Part shown: positions 1 to 10,719 of the stretch, one piece after another
Layout of the letters: every line of letters starts with the position of its first letter
Position numbering within the stretch: the stretch's first letter is position 1
From: Asparagopsis taxiformis
Lineage: Eukaryota; Rhodophyta; Florideophyceae; Bonnemaisoniales; Bonnemaisoniaceae
Direction of reading: 5' to 3'
Assembly (NCBI GenBank): GCA_030407315.1
Contig: JALQPE010002746.1
Span: 18,336 to 82,335 of the forward strand
Length of the DNA: 64,000 bases
The notes under the pieces: model-generated
Told to the model about the DNA's origin: nothing
The model's database searches: none
Seen by the model: only the letters and a program-made list of their open reading frames with translations
Program-made: the position numbers and the translations under genes

Positions 1-1807
1 CCATGCGACGAGGTCAGAGTATTGCGTGCAGATGGAAGTGAGGGGGGCTGTATCTACTTCGTCACAGCATGTGTCAATGAATGCTGCGATGAAAGGGAAC
101 ACCATGTCGACATGGTGATAGTCTTTGGCTGCGAGCATGCCGCGTATGCCGTCCTCCGTGAAGAGGCCGTTCAAATTGGTGCCCTTCTCACCCTTGGAGA
201 AGTCGACATGAAGACCGGTGATGTAGTAGTCGCGTTCGATAGCGGACAGAATGCTGTTTGAGCCGGCGAGGATGGATTTTTTCACCTTCTTGAAGGTGCG
301 AGGTGTCCCGGAATGGGAGGCAGTGGTGGTGAGGTCTGGGGAGCTGAGGCGGTGGACAATGCACTGTTTGATGAGCTTTGAGATGCCGAGGTGGAGATTG
401 TGCAGAGGCTCGAAGGAGAAAATGTTGTAGGGGTCTAGGGGACTGTTGGTGGGTAAAAGAGCGGTCGATTCGAGGACAGAGTGTTGTTCGAGGAGGGAGA
501 GAGCTTCGAGCGGAGCAGTTGTATGCTCCTGAGCGCTCTCTTGGCGTGCAGAGCGTGTATCATCGAGGGAGCGGGGCTGGTGTGGCGCGCTGGATTCAAG
601 TTGAGTGGCGGGGATGTAGCAGCGGTGGCAGGGATGTGTGGTGGTAGTGCTGTTGCGAGTGCATGACAGCTCTTTGGCCTCTGGAAAGTCGCAGCAATAA
701 TTGGCTAGGATGGGAAAGCATTGGCGGGCAGTTGCAGTGGAGTCTGTGCAGGGGAACCCGGAAGAGAACGCGGTGGATAGGGACGAAAACACTTTTTCGA
801 GTGCTTTATGAAGAATATCAATTTTGCGAGCGCGACTAGCAGAACTAGAGGTTGTCGGCATTTCATCACCGAACAAGGCGTTGGACGAAGGGTTAACAAT
901 GTACGGAAGATACCCGACGATGGTGAGGCCGGTACGGATGCAGTGGCGACGGAGGGGGGCGGAGAAGTTGAGCAGTGTGACGTGTATGGGGTATGCGACG
1001 ATTGCGGAGCTCTTGAGGCTTGTGCTGCTCTTGTCGGAGTACACTTGGAGGAGGCCGGCAAAGGAGGAAGCGTGGGATCATTTCCTCTGCCCATACGACC
1101 TGTGGATCTTCCGAGAGCTGCACGCGCTGTCTAGTAACCTGGTGCAGCGTTTTCGCGAATTCTGTGTGTAGGGGATGAGAAAATATTGCGGTGCCGTCTG
1201 GGGCGGTCTGTGGGGAGGGGTGGAAGAGAGTATTTTGGTCGTTAGCCAGTGCTAACTGCCTGCGGAGCATGTCGACTGGGTCGCGGAGGTACAGCTGTGC
1301 CGAGTACTTACCAGTTTTGTCTGGAATGATGTGGCTCTTGTAACCTTCGGTGCGGAAATGTGTTTCGACCATGGAAGCGGTAACGTGGCGACATTCTTCT
1401 ACGGTGCGAACGGCGCTGTTGAACTTTTCTAGGGAGAATGCGGGGTCTTGTAGGATGGTGATGACTTCGCTCACGCGGCCAGCGCCGGCCTTGTACTCGA
1501 GGGTTGTGAGACTGGCGGCGAGGGATTGCACGAGGAGGTCTGCGCGGGAGGGGGTTGAGGTTGGTGGCAGTGAAGCGTCACAGGGTGAGTCGCTGGAGGA
1601 AGCACGACCAGATTCTGGGTCTGGGGAGCTGGGTTGCGGGGAATCATGGTCGCCGTTTCGAGCAGGCTCATGGGTGACGGCAGGGACACGAGCGTTGTTG
1701 AAATGTTGGGGAGAGGGGTTGAAACGGTAGCGACACGTTCGCTCATGCAGCGCGAGCGCATAAGCATCTACGCAGTAGTAGAAGCACCCTTCATACTTGC
1801 ATTCCAT
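1..1807 (-). pseudogene. Plavaka-like transposase relic, frameshifted, continues past left edge
   Basis: Read on the minus strand, a frame opens with ATG at 1807 and holds an N-terminal zinc-finger-like C-x4-C...H-x4-C segment (residues 3-25). A Pro/Ser-rich stretch and a conserved-looking block (DKTGKYSAQLYLRDP) follow. Near position 1070 one base is extra, and the sense frame continues in another phase as FAGLLQVYSDKSSTSLKSS, then VTLLNFSAPLRR and TIVGYLPYI. It also holds a CHRC zinc pair and stays open without a stop to base 1, about 355 codons. The order finger, SDKS...YPIHV.L.NFSAPLR...GYLP is what I associate with Plavaka-type (CACTA-related) transposases. That identity is from memory of the family and not from a search. 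The frameshift suggests a dead copy, although an unseen short intron could also explain it. No terminal repeats are visible here. Confidence 0.55.
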
Positions 1808-2404
1808 GTCGAGTTTTGACGCAAAAGGGAGGATTGCGAGCTGAACAGGGGAGACTGTGCCGTCCAGATGCGACCAATTTTATTTTTGTGGTGCTTTCGA
1901 GACTTGGAATGTAACGTGTTCGTAGTTTTTTGGGTAGTAGTTTTGTGCTCACTCCAGCTGACATCCCAACGGTGGAATTTAACCGAGAGTTCAATCATTT
2001 CCAACTGTTACATCACATTGCGTGCTGGCAACGTGTGCATGGAAGGACGAACGACTGCCCTGGGAGATGAATTTTCAATTAATTCATTTGTAATAATAAA
2101 CTTTTTTATTTCCAAACTTCGTGGAATCTGAATGTGCTTTACAGCGGATATGCCACAGATCATGTAAGGAAAGCAAATGGATTCTCATATATATGATTAT
2201 ATGTTTATATTCGTTGTTCTCGATCCGGATCTCTTTGTTCGGGGAATCAGAGACCATGGCTTGGGCCATACTCAATCTCACTGCCGGCGATGATTTCGAG
2301 TATGCACAGCAAGACTTAAGCGGACGCAGAAAGCTGTCCGGTCGACGCCGCAGGCTCCACTCCGCCCTCATCACCGACTGATCTTCTTTGACCGACTTTG
2401 CTTT
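1808..2404. other. No recognised gene
   Basis: Moderately AT-rich sequence between the transposase relic and a palindrome. Short open frames on both strands overlap and none has a recognisable motif or convincing start context. Confidence 0.5.
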
Positions 2405-2471
2405 GTACGTGCGCGAATCTTGATCAAGATTCGCGCACGTACCTTCGTTCCATCCTCTACCCTCGAGGGTA
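2405..2471. repeat. Perfect 38-bp palindrome plus nearby 14-bp palindrome
   Basis: Bases 2405-2442 form a perfect inverted repeat with 19-base arms and no spacer, starting GTACGTGCGCGAA. Fifteen bases later, 2458-2471 is a second perfect palindrome, TACCCTCGAGGGTA. Similar long-plus-short palindrome pairs occur at 19461-19533, 21456-21536 and 35162-35234. Confidence 0.95.
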
Positions 2472-2479
2472 TGCGTTGA

Positions 2480-3530
2480 GGGAAGCGTGGGTTTTGAGTC
2501 TGACTATTTCCGTTGATGCGATATTTTTCATGGGAAGCCTGTTGACTGATGGTGTGTATTGAGCGGAGGATGGAAGAGAGGTACGTGAAGTTTTGAAAGT
2601 ATGCTGTGAGGGAAGGTTGATTTTGAGTCTGACTGTTGTGGTTGATTCCGATGTTGTGTAGATGATGCAGGAATGTTGATGACGGAAGGTAAGTTTCATT
2701 GAGTGCCAAGATGTGCTTTGCGAAGATATGGACTGCTGACTATGATTATTGTTAATTGCAAGGTTTTTGGATCATGGTTTGTATTGTGTGTAGGATGGAT
2801 GAGAGGTACATTTGCGAGTTCTCAGGGTATGTAGCGAGGGAAACGTTGGTTTTCAATCTGACTGTTGCGATTGAATCCGATGTTGCGTAGGTGATGGAGG
2901 AATAGTGATGACGGAAGGTAAGTCACATTGGGCGCCCAGACCGGTTGTGCGAAGATGCGGAATGCTGACTACTTTTCTTGGCTACACGATTACGTGATTT
3001 ATGGTTTTTATTGTGTGCAGGATGGAACAGGTAAAGTAAGTGTGCGAGTTTTGAAAGTAAGCAGCGAGGGAAGGTTGGTTTTGAGTCTGACTATTTCCGT
3101 TGATGCGATATTTTTCATTGGAAGCCTATTGAGTCATGGTGTGTATTGTGTGGAGCGAAGGTAAGTGTGCGAGTTTTGAAAGTATGCTGTGATGGAAGGT
3201 TGGTTTTGAGTCTGACTGTTGTGGTTGATTCCGATGTTGTGTAGATGATGCAGGAATGTTGATGACAGAAGGTAAGTTTTACTGAGCACCAAGACTTGTT
3301 TTGCGAAGATATGGACTGCTGACTTTGATTATTCATTGCAAGGTTTTTGGATCATGGTTTGTATTTTGTGTAGGATGGATGATTCAGTCATCCTCTCGGA
3401 GAGGTAAGTAAGGGAGTTTCTAGGATATCTGTCGTGGTAAGCGTTGCTTTTGAGTCTGACTGTTGTGGTTGATTCTGATGTTGTGTATGTGATGCAGGAG
3501 TGGTGAAGCAGGAACGGCAGGACTGAAGGA
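2480..3530 (+). repeat. Degenerate tandem array, about 0.58-kb higher-order unit
   Basis: The phrase GAGTCTGACTATTTCCG occurs near 2495 and again near 3080. The related phrase GAGTCTGACTGTTGTGGTTG occurs near 2625, 3205 and 3450, with a more diverged version near 2855. GGATCATGGTTTGTATT recurs near 2768 and 3350. The spacing gives a higher-order period of about 580 bp made of two related subunits. There is no credible coding sequence; frames through the array on the minus strand simply inherit the periodicity. Confidence 0.8.
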
Positions 3531-3861
3531 GAGTGAAGAAGGGATCTAGGAAGATGGGGAATGAAGCTGTGAGGTGTTTCTGGTATGTGTATATTTTGGG
3601 GCATACGATAGAAGTGAGAGTGCGTTTCAAGTGGTGTAAGATTTTGCTGACCATGTTCGTGTTTGATGTCTTGATGATTTAATGGGCTGGGGTGGTGTCG
3701 AGGAAAGCGGGGATGGTATTGGGAAGGAGCGTATTTTTTGTAATCTAGGTCGTGAGGGTTCTTGCAGTATGTGCGGATGGTGGTGCATGGCGTTCGGATG
3801 GTAGGGAGAACGCGATAGTGAGGGAGATGGGTGATCGACGATATGCTGACAGGTATTTTGT

Positions 3862-3957
3862 ATTCTGGCTGGATACGTATTTCCTATTCTAACCGGGTAT
3901 TTATTTCCTATTCTAACCGGGTATTTATTTCCTATTCTGACCAGATATGTATTCCCT
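3862..3957 (+). repeat. 24-bp tandem repeat, four copies
   Basis: Four consecutive 24-bp units begin at 3862, 3886, 3910 and 3934, the middle two identical (ATTCTAACCGGGTATT...). Each unit would encode an 8-residue RIGNKYPV-like repeat on the minus strand, but I see no sign that this is a real protein. Confidence 0.9.
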
Positions 3958-4087
3958 ATTCTAGAGAGACGTATTGTATACGAGCAGTTTCCTAAATGAG
4001 AGAATAAAATACGGTCCGATATGGGCCCTGAATTTACCATCCGCTGTAATTTCTTCCCTCCCGGTTTTCGCTGATATATTGTATACT

Positions 4088-4388
4088 GGATGTCGGGTCC
4101 TAGTATTCCGCCATATGTACTAGAGAAAGTGGATGTCGGGTCCTAGTATTCCGCCATATGTACTAGAGAAAGTGGATGTCGGGTCCTAGTATTCCGCCAT
4201 ATGTACTAGAGAAAGTGGATGTCGGGTCCTAGTATTCCGCCATATGTACTAGAGAAAGTGGATGTCGGGTCCTAGTATTCCGCCAAACGTACTAGAGAAA
4301 GTGGATGTCGGGTCCTAGTATTCCGCCATATGTACTAGAGAAAGTGGATGTCGGGCCCTAGTATTCCGCCATATGTACTAGAGAAAGT
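4088..4388 (+). repeat. 43-bp tandem repeat, seven copies
   Basis: Seven consecutive 43-bp units start at 4088, 4131, 4174, 4217, 4260, 4303 and 4346. Each begins GGATGTCGGGTCCTAGTATT and ends CTAGAGAAAGT. Copies differ by only a few bases (the fifth has AACG for TATG, the seventh GGGCCC for GGGTCC), so the array is young. An eighth unit diverges at 4389, where a hairpin begins. Confidence 0.97.
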
Positions 4389-4502
4389 GGACGTCCGCAT
4401 CCAAAAAATTTTTATTTTTTTTTGGACGCGGACGTTCATTTGTTCTAGTAAATCTCGGGGCCGACTAGGACCCGTACTAGAGAGACTGGACGTCCGCGTC
4501 CA
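4389..4502. repeat. Hairpin following the 43-bp array
   Basis: GGACGTCCGCATCCAAAAAA (4389 onward) is followed after a few bases by its near inverse, TTTTTTTGGACGCGGACGTTC. A further copy of GGACGTCCGCGTCC lies near 4490. CTAGTA and GGACGTCC motifs also flank a stretch near 32540-32590, so this may be the end of a small inverted-repeat element whose subterminal sequence was amplified into the tandem array. Confidence 0.6.
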
Positions 4503-4513
4503 CTTCCGAAAAC

Positions 4514-4777
4514 ACAGACGTCTATGATACGCTATCAACATGCCACAGTGCTTCTGACAAAAGCATTCGTGCAGATGTCGCCGTTATAAGATACGAATTT
4601 GAGACCCAAAATGTGAACAAAATGGTTTGGGTTCCTGGCAAGTGCAACTTAAGTGATCCGTTGACCAAGTGGAATAGTCCTCTTACACAACCGTTGCAGT
4701 TGTTAATGTTCAACGGCACCATGCCAATTTCTATGCCTGAAGCGCAAGAGCGCAGCTCTCAATCTTTCCTCGGATAA
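4514..4777 (+). pseudogene. Ty1/copia pol C-terminal fragment (RNase H end)
   Basis: An open stretch of 87 codons ending in TAA at 4775 reads STCHSASDKSIR ... YEFETQNVNKMVW ... GKCNLSDPLTKWN. It is closely similar to the C-terminal part of the copia RNase H at 17550-17842. The PGKCNLSDPLTK block corresponds to the copia motif in which the RNase H tail ends in ADxLTK. Upstream the sequence is replaced directly by the hairpin and 43-bp array, so this is a 5'-truncated relic. A purine-rich tract (AAAAAAGGGTGAATA, 4791-4805) follows, in the position expected of a polypurine tract before a 3' LTR. Confidence 0.75.
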
Positions 4778-4805
4778 TTCCACCTCGTTCAAAAAAGGGT
4801 GAATA

Positions 4806-5190
4806 TGAATTGTTCAGTTTGATCGACCAATGACTCAAAGACAATTATCAAGACTGTTACATTCACAGAGTGATCCAAATATCATTGTTATCCATACAGT
4901 TAATATGCCGTTGACCAGTTACCACCCACGGCATTTGAATTCAAATACCTCTTATTGATACATTAGATTAATCTTGGGTAACACTACCTATGATATCCCA
5001 TGATACAGCATTTGCAATTGTGCATTTAGCTACCCACGCACAATAGCATATAAACCCCCTTCTAGTAAACCATGTGTGTGGCATGCAACAGAGCACAGAC
5101 TGCCACAGCATCACTTGCCGATCAATCTTCTGTTACTACCGGTTGCACGCCACCCTGCCAACCTGAAAACTCTTGTTACTGCACGTTTAA
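4806..5190 (+). repeat. Probable 3' LTR of the copia fragment, end uncertain
   Basis: The sequence directly after the purine tract begins TGAATTGTTCAG, paralleling the copia LTR at 17874 (TGAAAGTAATG) in the same position relative to the coding end. A TATAAA motif lies near 5049. The right boundary is only inferred from the 383-bp length of the related LTR; no second copy is present to fix it. Confidence 0.4.
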
Positions 5191-6634
5191 CGTAGCAAAA
5201 GGGTTCAAGGACTGTTTCAGCATCTCCTTTTCATAGTGTTTCTTACCACGCAGGACATTGTCAACACACTCGTTATCATACTAGCGCGACGCCTGCCACG
5301 TCGCGCAATAGACTGGTGGGTGACTTGGGGCTCCGCCCGTTCTCCAAGGCAGAACATGCTCCATCTCGAATGTTATCGTTCATATGCATGGGTAACAGAC
5401 GTGGACTCATGAAACCTGCAACCCGTTCTCCCTGAATTATCGCGAATGAACGTAAGATATTTCATCAAGCAATGTCTGAAATTCACTACACTTGACTTGC
5501 TGCAATGCCTGATCGTCCGACTAACAAACGTCAACCACTTGAACGATAAAATTGTGACAACATATCTACTGCCACAATGCCTGCAGCAGACATCACAACG
5601 GCTATGTGGTGTATCTGTTTTTTCAAAAATTGCCGGACATATTATTCAGAAATTGGCAGAACATGCACCTGGAGTCCCCAGAACTGAGGGCCTGCTCGCC
5701 AGTTCGTTATACCCAAAAGCCTAGAATTTGTTCAGAACGGTGTGAGGGAGGCTATGCGTCGATTGCTGATTCATTCACTTGACGCGCTGAATATCTCCCG
5801 CTGTCACAGTATTTCCAGCCTGAACTGACAGTGTTTGGATTTTGATGAAACCGTTCGAACCACATAGCCAGTAAGAAGTGTACAGGAAGGCATGGTGACC
5901 GTAGATGAGTTGTCACGGACATGCTTACGGAGAGAAATGAATTGCGAGAAATCTTTCCTTAGTTAATTTAGTATCACGTAACGTCATATGACAGGATGAA
6001 GGGAACAGTGGGCAGTTCCAACTTCCAAAAGTGCACGCTTTTCACCAATGCCCTTTTCACTAGAGGATTACCCGAATTACTCCCAGCTAGACACATGCTT
6101 GTTCCGTTCAGTCTTTCGATTCTACTTTTATCGTGGCTGCTGACATACCACTCATATCTCACGAAGTCCCACAGACTCTAGTGCAGGTCTTCGAGTGAAT
6201 CTCAAAGAGCGTAGCTGGCGCCATAGCCATTTCACGTCCCATCCGCATATCTACAAAGTACTTCGCGTCACAATCACGGGATAAACTGCTATTCCTTGAG
6301 AAAGGTCGCAATATTCGGCTGAGCTCGGGTTCATCGCACATTTCTCTATGACTGAGCTGACGCATTCCCCCAGTACGGATAATGCTTCAGACGTGTTCGA
6401 ATTTTAGGTTGACGACACCTTATCCTGGGCTCAGAGGAAATTCCTTGGTCTTTGCACTAGGTGGGTCGTATGCCAAACATTTTACTACAGCAATATTTGC
6501 TTTCCCGACAGCCATGATGCTCCAGGCTTCTGATCCGGAACAAAGGATTGCACCTGGTGTAGTATTATCGAATCAACCGGTAAGCAGGGCGTTGACAAAA
6601 CTGCGACATACTAAATTTGTTCGTACTCGTACTA
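5191..6634. other. No recognised gene
   Basis: Short frames (for example 5446-5724 and 6382-6663 on the plus strand) lack motifs, and their compositions look non-coding. I see no repeat shared with the rest of the window here. Confidence 0.45.
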
Positions 6635-7519
6635 TTAGGGACCTGACAGTCGACACTGATTAGTTGCCAGATTCGGACCAAGTCCGCGGTCGCCAACGGG
6701 GTCCGTGTCTATGCAACGATTGCAACAGCTGGAGACAATTGCCGCACCGTCAGAGGCAAACGTTGCCATACTGCCAGGGTCGCACGATAGACTGAATATA
6801 TCATTGACACAGCCAATATAACAATCTCGGGCCTCCATTTCGCCCGCATCATTTCCTACTTCTAGGGGAGTTCCATTATTTCTCACTGGTGCCAACACAG
6901 TTACTGTCGCAGTGGAGGTTCCACAAGTGCAGACGCCATTGGTAGCCGTAACTCCAATAGCTCCAGAGATGGTCACGGTACATGATGGGGACATAGATGG
7001 GGTCACAGAAGGAGTCGGGGTAACGGATGAAGTTGGAGTGACACTGGGGCTTACAGAAGGCGTTGCTGATGGCGATGGAGTAACGGAAGCCGTGGCCGTT
7101 GCGGTCGCTGTAGCTGTGGGGGCTACCACAACTGGAGGTGCGACAATGATCGGGGCAGGGGCAGGAACAGGTGCTGGGACCGGAGCGGGTAGAGGAACCG
7201 GAACTGCCGGCGGCGGGAGAACGGGGGCAGGAGGCGCAGGGGCAGGTCTCATGCGACGGGGTCCTCGGCAACGGAATCCGCGAGAGCCATCGCTTCTATC
7301 ACAGCGACCAACACGACAGTTGGCACCATCTCGACAAGGCCTCATGCAATCACGCATAGCGTTGCTTCGTTGCCTGTAGCATACACGGGGACACCTTCCG
7401 CAGGGGCCTGCTCCTTGTCGGCCGACGACTGAAAGATCGACGGCATCTGGTACCGTGACTGCAGAGACATGGCAGAGTAGCAGAGAAGCAATAGCGCAGA
7501 TGAGGAAATGACGGAACAT
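6635..7519 (-). CDS. Secreted Cys-rich protein with Pro/Thr-rich hinge (294 aa)
   Basis: Single intronless frame of 294 codons. Residues 1-20 are a signal peptide with a hydrophobic core ending in VSA, so the product enters the secretory pathway. Residues 40-84 form a six-cysteine module: CPRVC (43/47), DC (58), then C68, C73 and FRC (84), with one additional cysteine at 62. This is the same framework as the CPEIC modules at 54.3 and 55.5-57.7 kb. Residues 92-178 are a low-complexity linker, first APVPAP then TATATAS and TPSxSPSVTP, typical of O-glycosylated extracellular stalks. The C-terminal 115 residues carry about ten more cysteines in a domain I do not recognise. ATG at 7519 is chosen because it gives a complete signal peptide and has a TATA-like box 116 bp upstream. 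A structural or matrix role is inference; no enzymatic motif is visible. Confidence 0.85.
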   Translation of the reverse strand: MFRHFLICAIASLLLCHVSAVTVPDAVDLSVVGRQGAGPCGRCPRVCYRQRSNAMRDCMRPCRDGANCRVGRCDRSDGSRGFRCRGPRRMRPAPAPPAPVLPPPAVPVPLPAPVPAPVPAPAPIIVAPPVVVAPTATATATATASVTPSPSATPSVSPSVTPTSSVTPTPSVTPSMSPSCTVTISGAIGVTATNGVCTCGTSTATVTVLAPVRNNGTPLEVGNDAGEMEARDCYIGCVNDIFSLSCDPGSMATFASDGAAIVSSCCNRCIDTDPVGDRGLGPNLATNQCRLSGP

Positions 7520-7634
7520 GGTGGAATGACTTTGCCTCGGGGGCTAACCTGACGTACCGATGTGGTGAAGTGCTGCGAAGGGCGGACTACGAAGGGCGGA
7601 GTGACGAAAGCCAGTACCCACGGGTCAGGATGGG

Positions 7635-7642
7635 TTTAAATA
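7635..7642 (-). promoter_or_regulatory. TATA-like box of the 294-aa secreted protein gene
   Basis: On the minus strand this reads TATTTAAA, 116 bp upstream of the ATG at 7519. The spacing closely matches the TATAAA to ATG distance (114 bp) of the aminotransferase gene at 51.9 kb. Confidence 0.5.
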
Positions 7643-8421
7643 CACCATGGAAGAGCTGTTGGGTATCTCCGCGTTATGAGACGGGATAACAATGTTCCCA
7701 GAGAAGATGAGAGAAGTATGGCCCGGACAAGTCGCTTTTCGTCGGTATAGACCATCAAGTGGTGTACGATATGTTCGAAAGTGTGGAGGAAACACGCACA
7801 ATGGTTTGACGGCGAGACGTCGGGTACAATGAATGGTAGACAACGACGAAGATGACAGTAACACCAAACATGATGTTTGTGTCATCTGTCACATCGGCGT
7901 GTCCAGAATGTTCGGACCATTTCCTACTTGGCATGCACCAAGTCTCTTCACATATATCATTACAGTCGTCTTGAGAAGCGGCATCACGTATAATTTCAGT
8001 TCATTTCTGACCGCGACTCTGTTATCGAGATCGCCAAGAGGGGAACATTTCGTTACTGACCGCCGGGAAAGTGTTGGACTGATCCGTTGGCGTTATCTCA
8101 CGTGTGTAAAGTATCACTGTAAACTGTAGCATCATCGTATGTCCAGTTTCTTCCGCACGCTACTCACGCAAGATGATCTTCAATGCAAATCCACGCTCCC
8201 TTCCCGACGCACCAACCGCGTTGTGTCGTTTCATCGATTACGGTTCGTAACGGTTTTCATTAGTCCCCGCAAGAGTGTCAAACTGTCGGCTTTGATTTCT
8301 AACCGTTGGAAAGCCGGTTGGACATTTGCATCATGATGCAATAGCCAGTTCCATTCGTGATAGTTGGAGGATAGAGGCTGCTCCACGTATGTATTTCATC
8401 GACCTGAATCGAAATGTATGA
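7643..8421. other. No recognised gene
   Basis: Short frames occur on both strands (7625-7885 minus; 7833-8129 and 8139-8336 plus). None has a family motif. Confidence 0.4.
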
Positions 8422-8847
8422 TATCATTGGGCAGGGGACTGTATTCTTCACCCACGTAATGCCGTATGCGTTTTGCGACGCACAATCGAAGAAACGTGTG
8501 GAGGGCACATCACGTTTTCCCAGTGTCATACTTTTCAAACCGCCGGCCGGACTGCGCCGCAAGTGACAGCTTTGTCCTTCGCTTTCAAATATGATTGGTC
8601 GGACGCGAATGGGTACAGTGAATTTGAAATCCATTTGTCATACGACAATGGCTGTTTGAATTGTATCTCAAGCGGAGGACGAATTACTGAAATTTATCAA
8701 GTAGATTTTGAATCTACTGGCAGGATGGAGATCAAAGACAGCTGTCCAGCTCGACGACACATCAGATCGCTTCAACTCTGTAATTCCGAGAGGTTGCAAT
8801 ACCGGGACCAGATTATTGAGCTGCTCCTCAATTCTCAGAACACATAG
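8422..8847 (+). pseudogene. Unrecognised open frame, no ATG, possible relic
   Basis: The frame opens after a TGA at 8419-8421 and runs 141 codons to a TAG. The protein is not low-complexity (for example FAFKYDWSDANGYSEFEIHL) and has eight or nine cysteines, but there is no ATG before the middle of the frame. A second phase upstream (EMYDIIGQGTVFFTHVM) also looks protein-like, so this may be a frameshifted gene or an exon whose partner I cannot see. No family recognised. Confidence 0.25.
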
Positions 8848-9088
8848 TGTGCCATGATGCATGTAGCAAATTGGATGCACTAATTGCTCCATGAACAGAA
8901 TACCCTCACTGTAACAAACATGTACCCTGTCAGATAATCAGAACTCTCGGGGAAACTTGAATCTCGCGTCACCGTTCAAGCACAATTTCATTCTAGCTTT
9001 CGACGTGCGCATGTAGTGCTAATAGGCCTGTGTATAATCTGCAAACGGTACGGACTTCTGGGAGGAGACAGGACCTGGTCTGGAATTA
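8848..9088. other. Short spacer before the copia LTR
   Basis: No feature seen. The last bases (TCTGGAATTA) resemble the sequence just right of the 3' LTR (TGTGGAGAATTAGG). Confidence 0.3.
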
Positions 9089-9471
9089 GGAAACTTATAA
9101 ACTGCTCTCCCTTTCACGTCTATCCGTGATTGGACCAGGGGAAGATTCTTTCTAGCAGTTTCATCTTTTGTTCAATTCTTGTCCACATTGCGTGTCAGAA
9201 AAAACATATTGATACATAATATATGTTAGGTTGCAGAAATATGATCTAGGCCTTGTTACTGTGGCTACCCAAGAAGCCACCCAAAATGCTAGACATAAAT
9301 ACGCAGCTTATCTTCGTAAAAGCTGGTAGAACGATTGAGTATGGACGGCATCATTCTGCCCTGTTCCGTGCAGCAGTGTCCTTGAAAGCTACCTCGACAA
9401 ACCAACACTATTTTGTCTCTGCAACCGATTCAACTAAAAGTTAAAGCGAACTGCTACCTATAGCTTAAAAG
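9089..9471 (+). repeat. 5' LTR of the copia element
   Basis: Aligned along its length with 17874-18256: CTGCTCTCC, GTTTCATCTTTTGTTCA, TAATATATGTTAGGTTGCAG, AAGCCACCCAAAATG and GCGAACTGCTACCTA are shared. A TATATG or ATAAATACG motif could serve as promoter. The primer-binding candidate TGGGACCAGATAAGG starts at 9475. Confidence 0.8.
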
Positions 9472-9474
9472 TTA

Positions 9475-10719
9475 TGGGACCAGATAAGGCCGATCTCCCG
9501 TTTAGAACGCGGTTCTTGTGGGATGCAAGGACAGTACCCTGGACAGATGGAAAGGTAATCAAGAAGATTATACCAGGGCTGTCCAAATGTGGAGAACGAT
9601 CCATAGAACGCTTCCAGATGGTCATTCAGCAAAGATAATCCCATGTTTTCTGGGAATCATGTGACAGTCACAGTTGTATGGGCGCCCGCGAGATCTGTTC
9701 CTCTAAAGTAGCTCTGATGTGATCGAGAACAAAGAAGGTCCTGATGAAATTGTGAATGCTAGTTAAAAACGTGATGCTCTAGCTGTCATAAGTGAAGCCT
9801 TCAATGACTTCCTGGAATTTCTGAATACAAAACGTACTGGAACAGAATCCTTTCGTAACTTTGAGAAACGTTTTGAAGCCAAAAAATCGAAATGGAACTC
9901 TAAGTCTACGAATTATAAGCTACCGGAATCACTTGTAGCATTCATGCTACTCGCCAACTCTTCTGTCGATTGCAATCAGTAAATTTCTGTGCTGGTATCA
10001 TCTGCCCCTCCTGACGCGCTTCTCTCTGCATCGAGCACAAAGGATGATTTCTTGAAATAACTCTCTTATGAGTCTATTGCGTCTGTCATTCGTCAATGAG
10101 ACAAGCCTAAAAGCCAGCAGACTGATATACCCTTGAATGTACACGCTTCTGGTATGTCTAGGAACAAGAAGAATATCAGCCCAAGTGTGCTTGCTGATCT
10201 AAAATCAAAAAGACGCTTCCGAAAATGCAAGCAAATTGTACGTTGGGCCATTGATCATTTGTCTGATCCTGATAAATACAATCAAAGTGAGAAAACTGGA
10301 TCTTGTTCTAATGCTCATCCACACTTAACGCCAGAGAGCTCTTCAATTACGTTCGATATGGCTATCTTACCGGCAAATTACGCGCAATACCCGCTACAGT
10401 TCATAGGGACACTTGTCGATAATGCAGCACTCTGCAGTGGTATTAGAATGAAAAAATTCTAGCTTTTCGAACCCATTATTGCACCAGACTGGAATGGAGA
10501 ATTACATCCATTACCAGACTCAGTTGCAGATCGGCCACTCTGGCAGTACGGTTCAGGTTCGCACAGATCTGATTCAAGAGAAGTAATTGGTTCTGTTCTA
10601 CTCACTGTGCAATCTAATCCTGATACTGCAATATCTGTACGGCATCTCGTCATTGATGGATCGTCCCAGTTGGTTTTTGGGCGGAATTTTGTACACAAAT
10701 GCAATCTGATTTATTGTAA
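9475..10719 (+). pseudogene. Copia gag and protease-like relic
   Basis: Several phases are needed to follow the coding trace. A stretch around 9790-9980 reads AFNDFLEFLNTKRTGTESF and NFEKRFEAKKSKWNS, resembling the copia gag core. The frame 10133-10462 contains SPSVLADLKSKRRFRKCKQ, then ITFDMAILPANYAQYPLQFIG and LVDNAALCSGI. The last resembles a retropepsin active-site region in which the usual D[ST]GA has become DNAA. After a short phase change, HLVIDGSSQLVFGRNFVHKC follows, like the C-terminal half of a retroviral protease. Multiple stops and shifts make it non-functional. The trace ends abruptly at 10720, where an LTR of another element begins. Confidence 0.55.

Noticed and set aside
2371..2709. 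Protein-coding gene across the palindrome and tandem array (minus strand)
   Set aside because: The frame exists only because of the palindrome and repeat periodicity, with no motif or consistent phase in the other repeat copies.
4088..4388. CRISPR array (regular 43-bp repeats)
   Set aside because: Units are contiguous with no variable spacers, and the context is eukaryotic.
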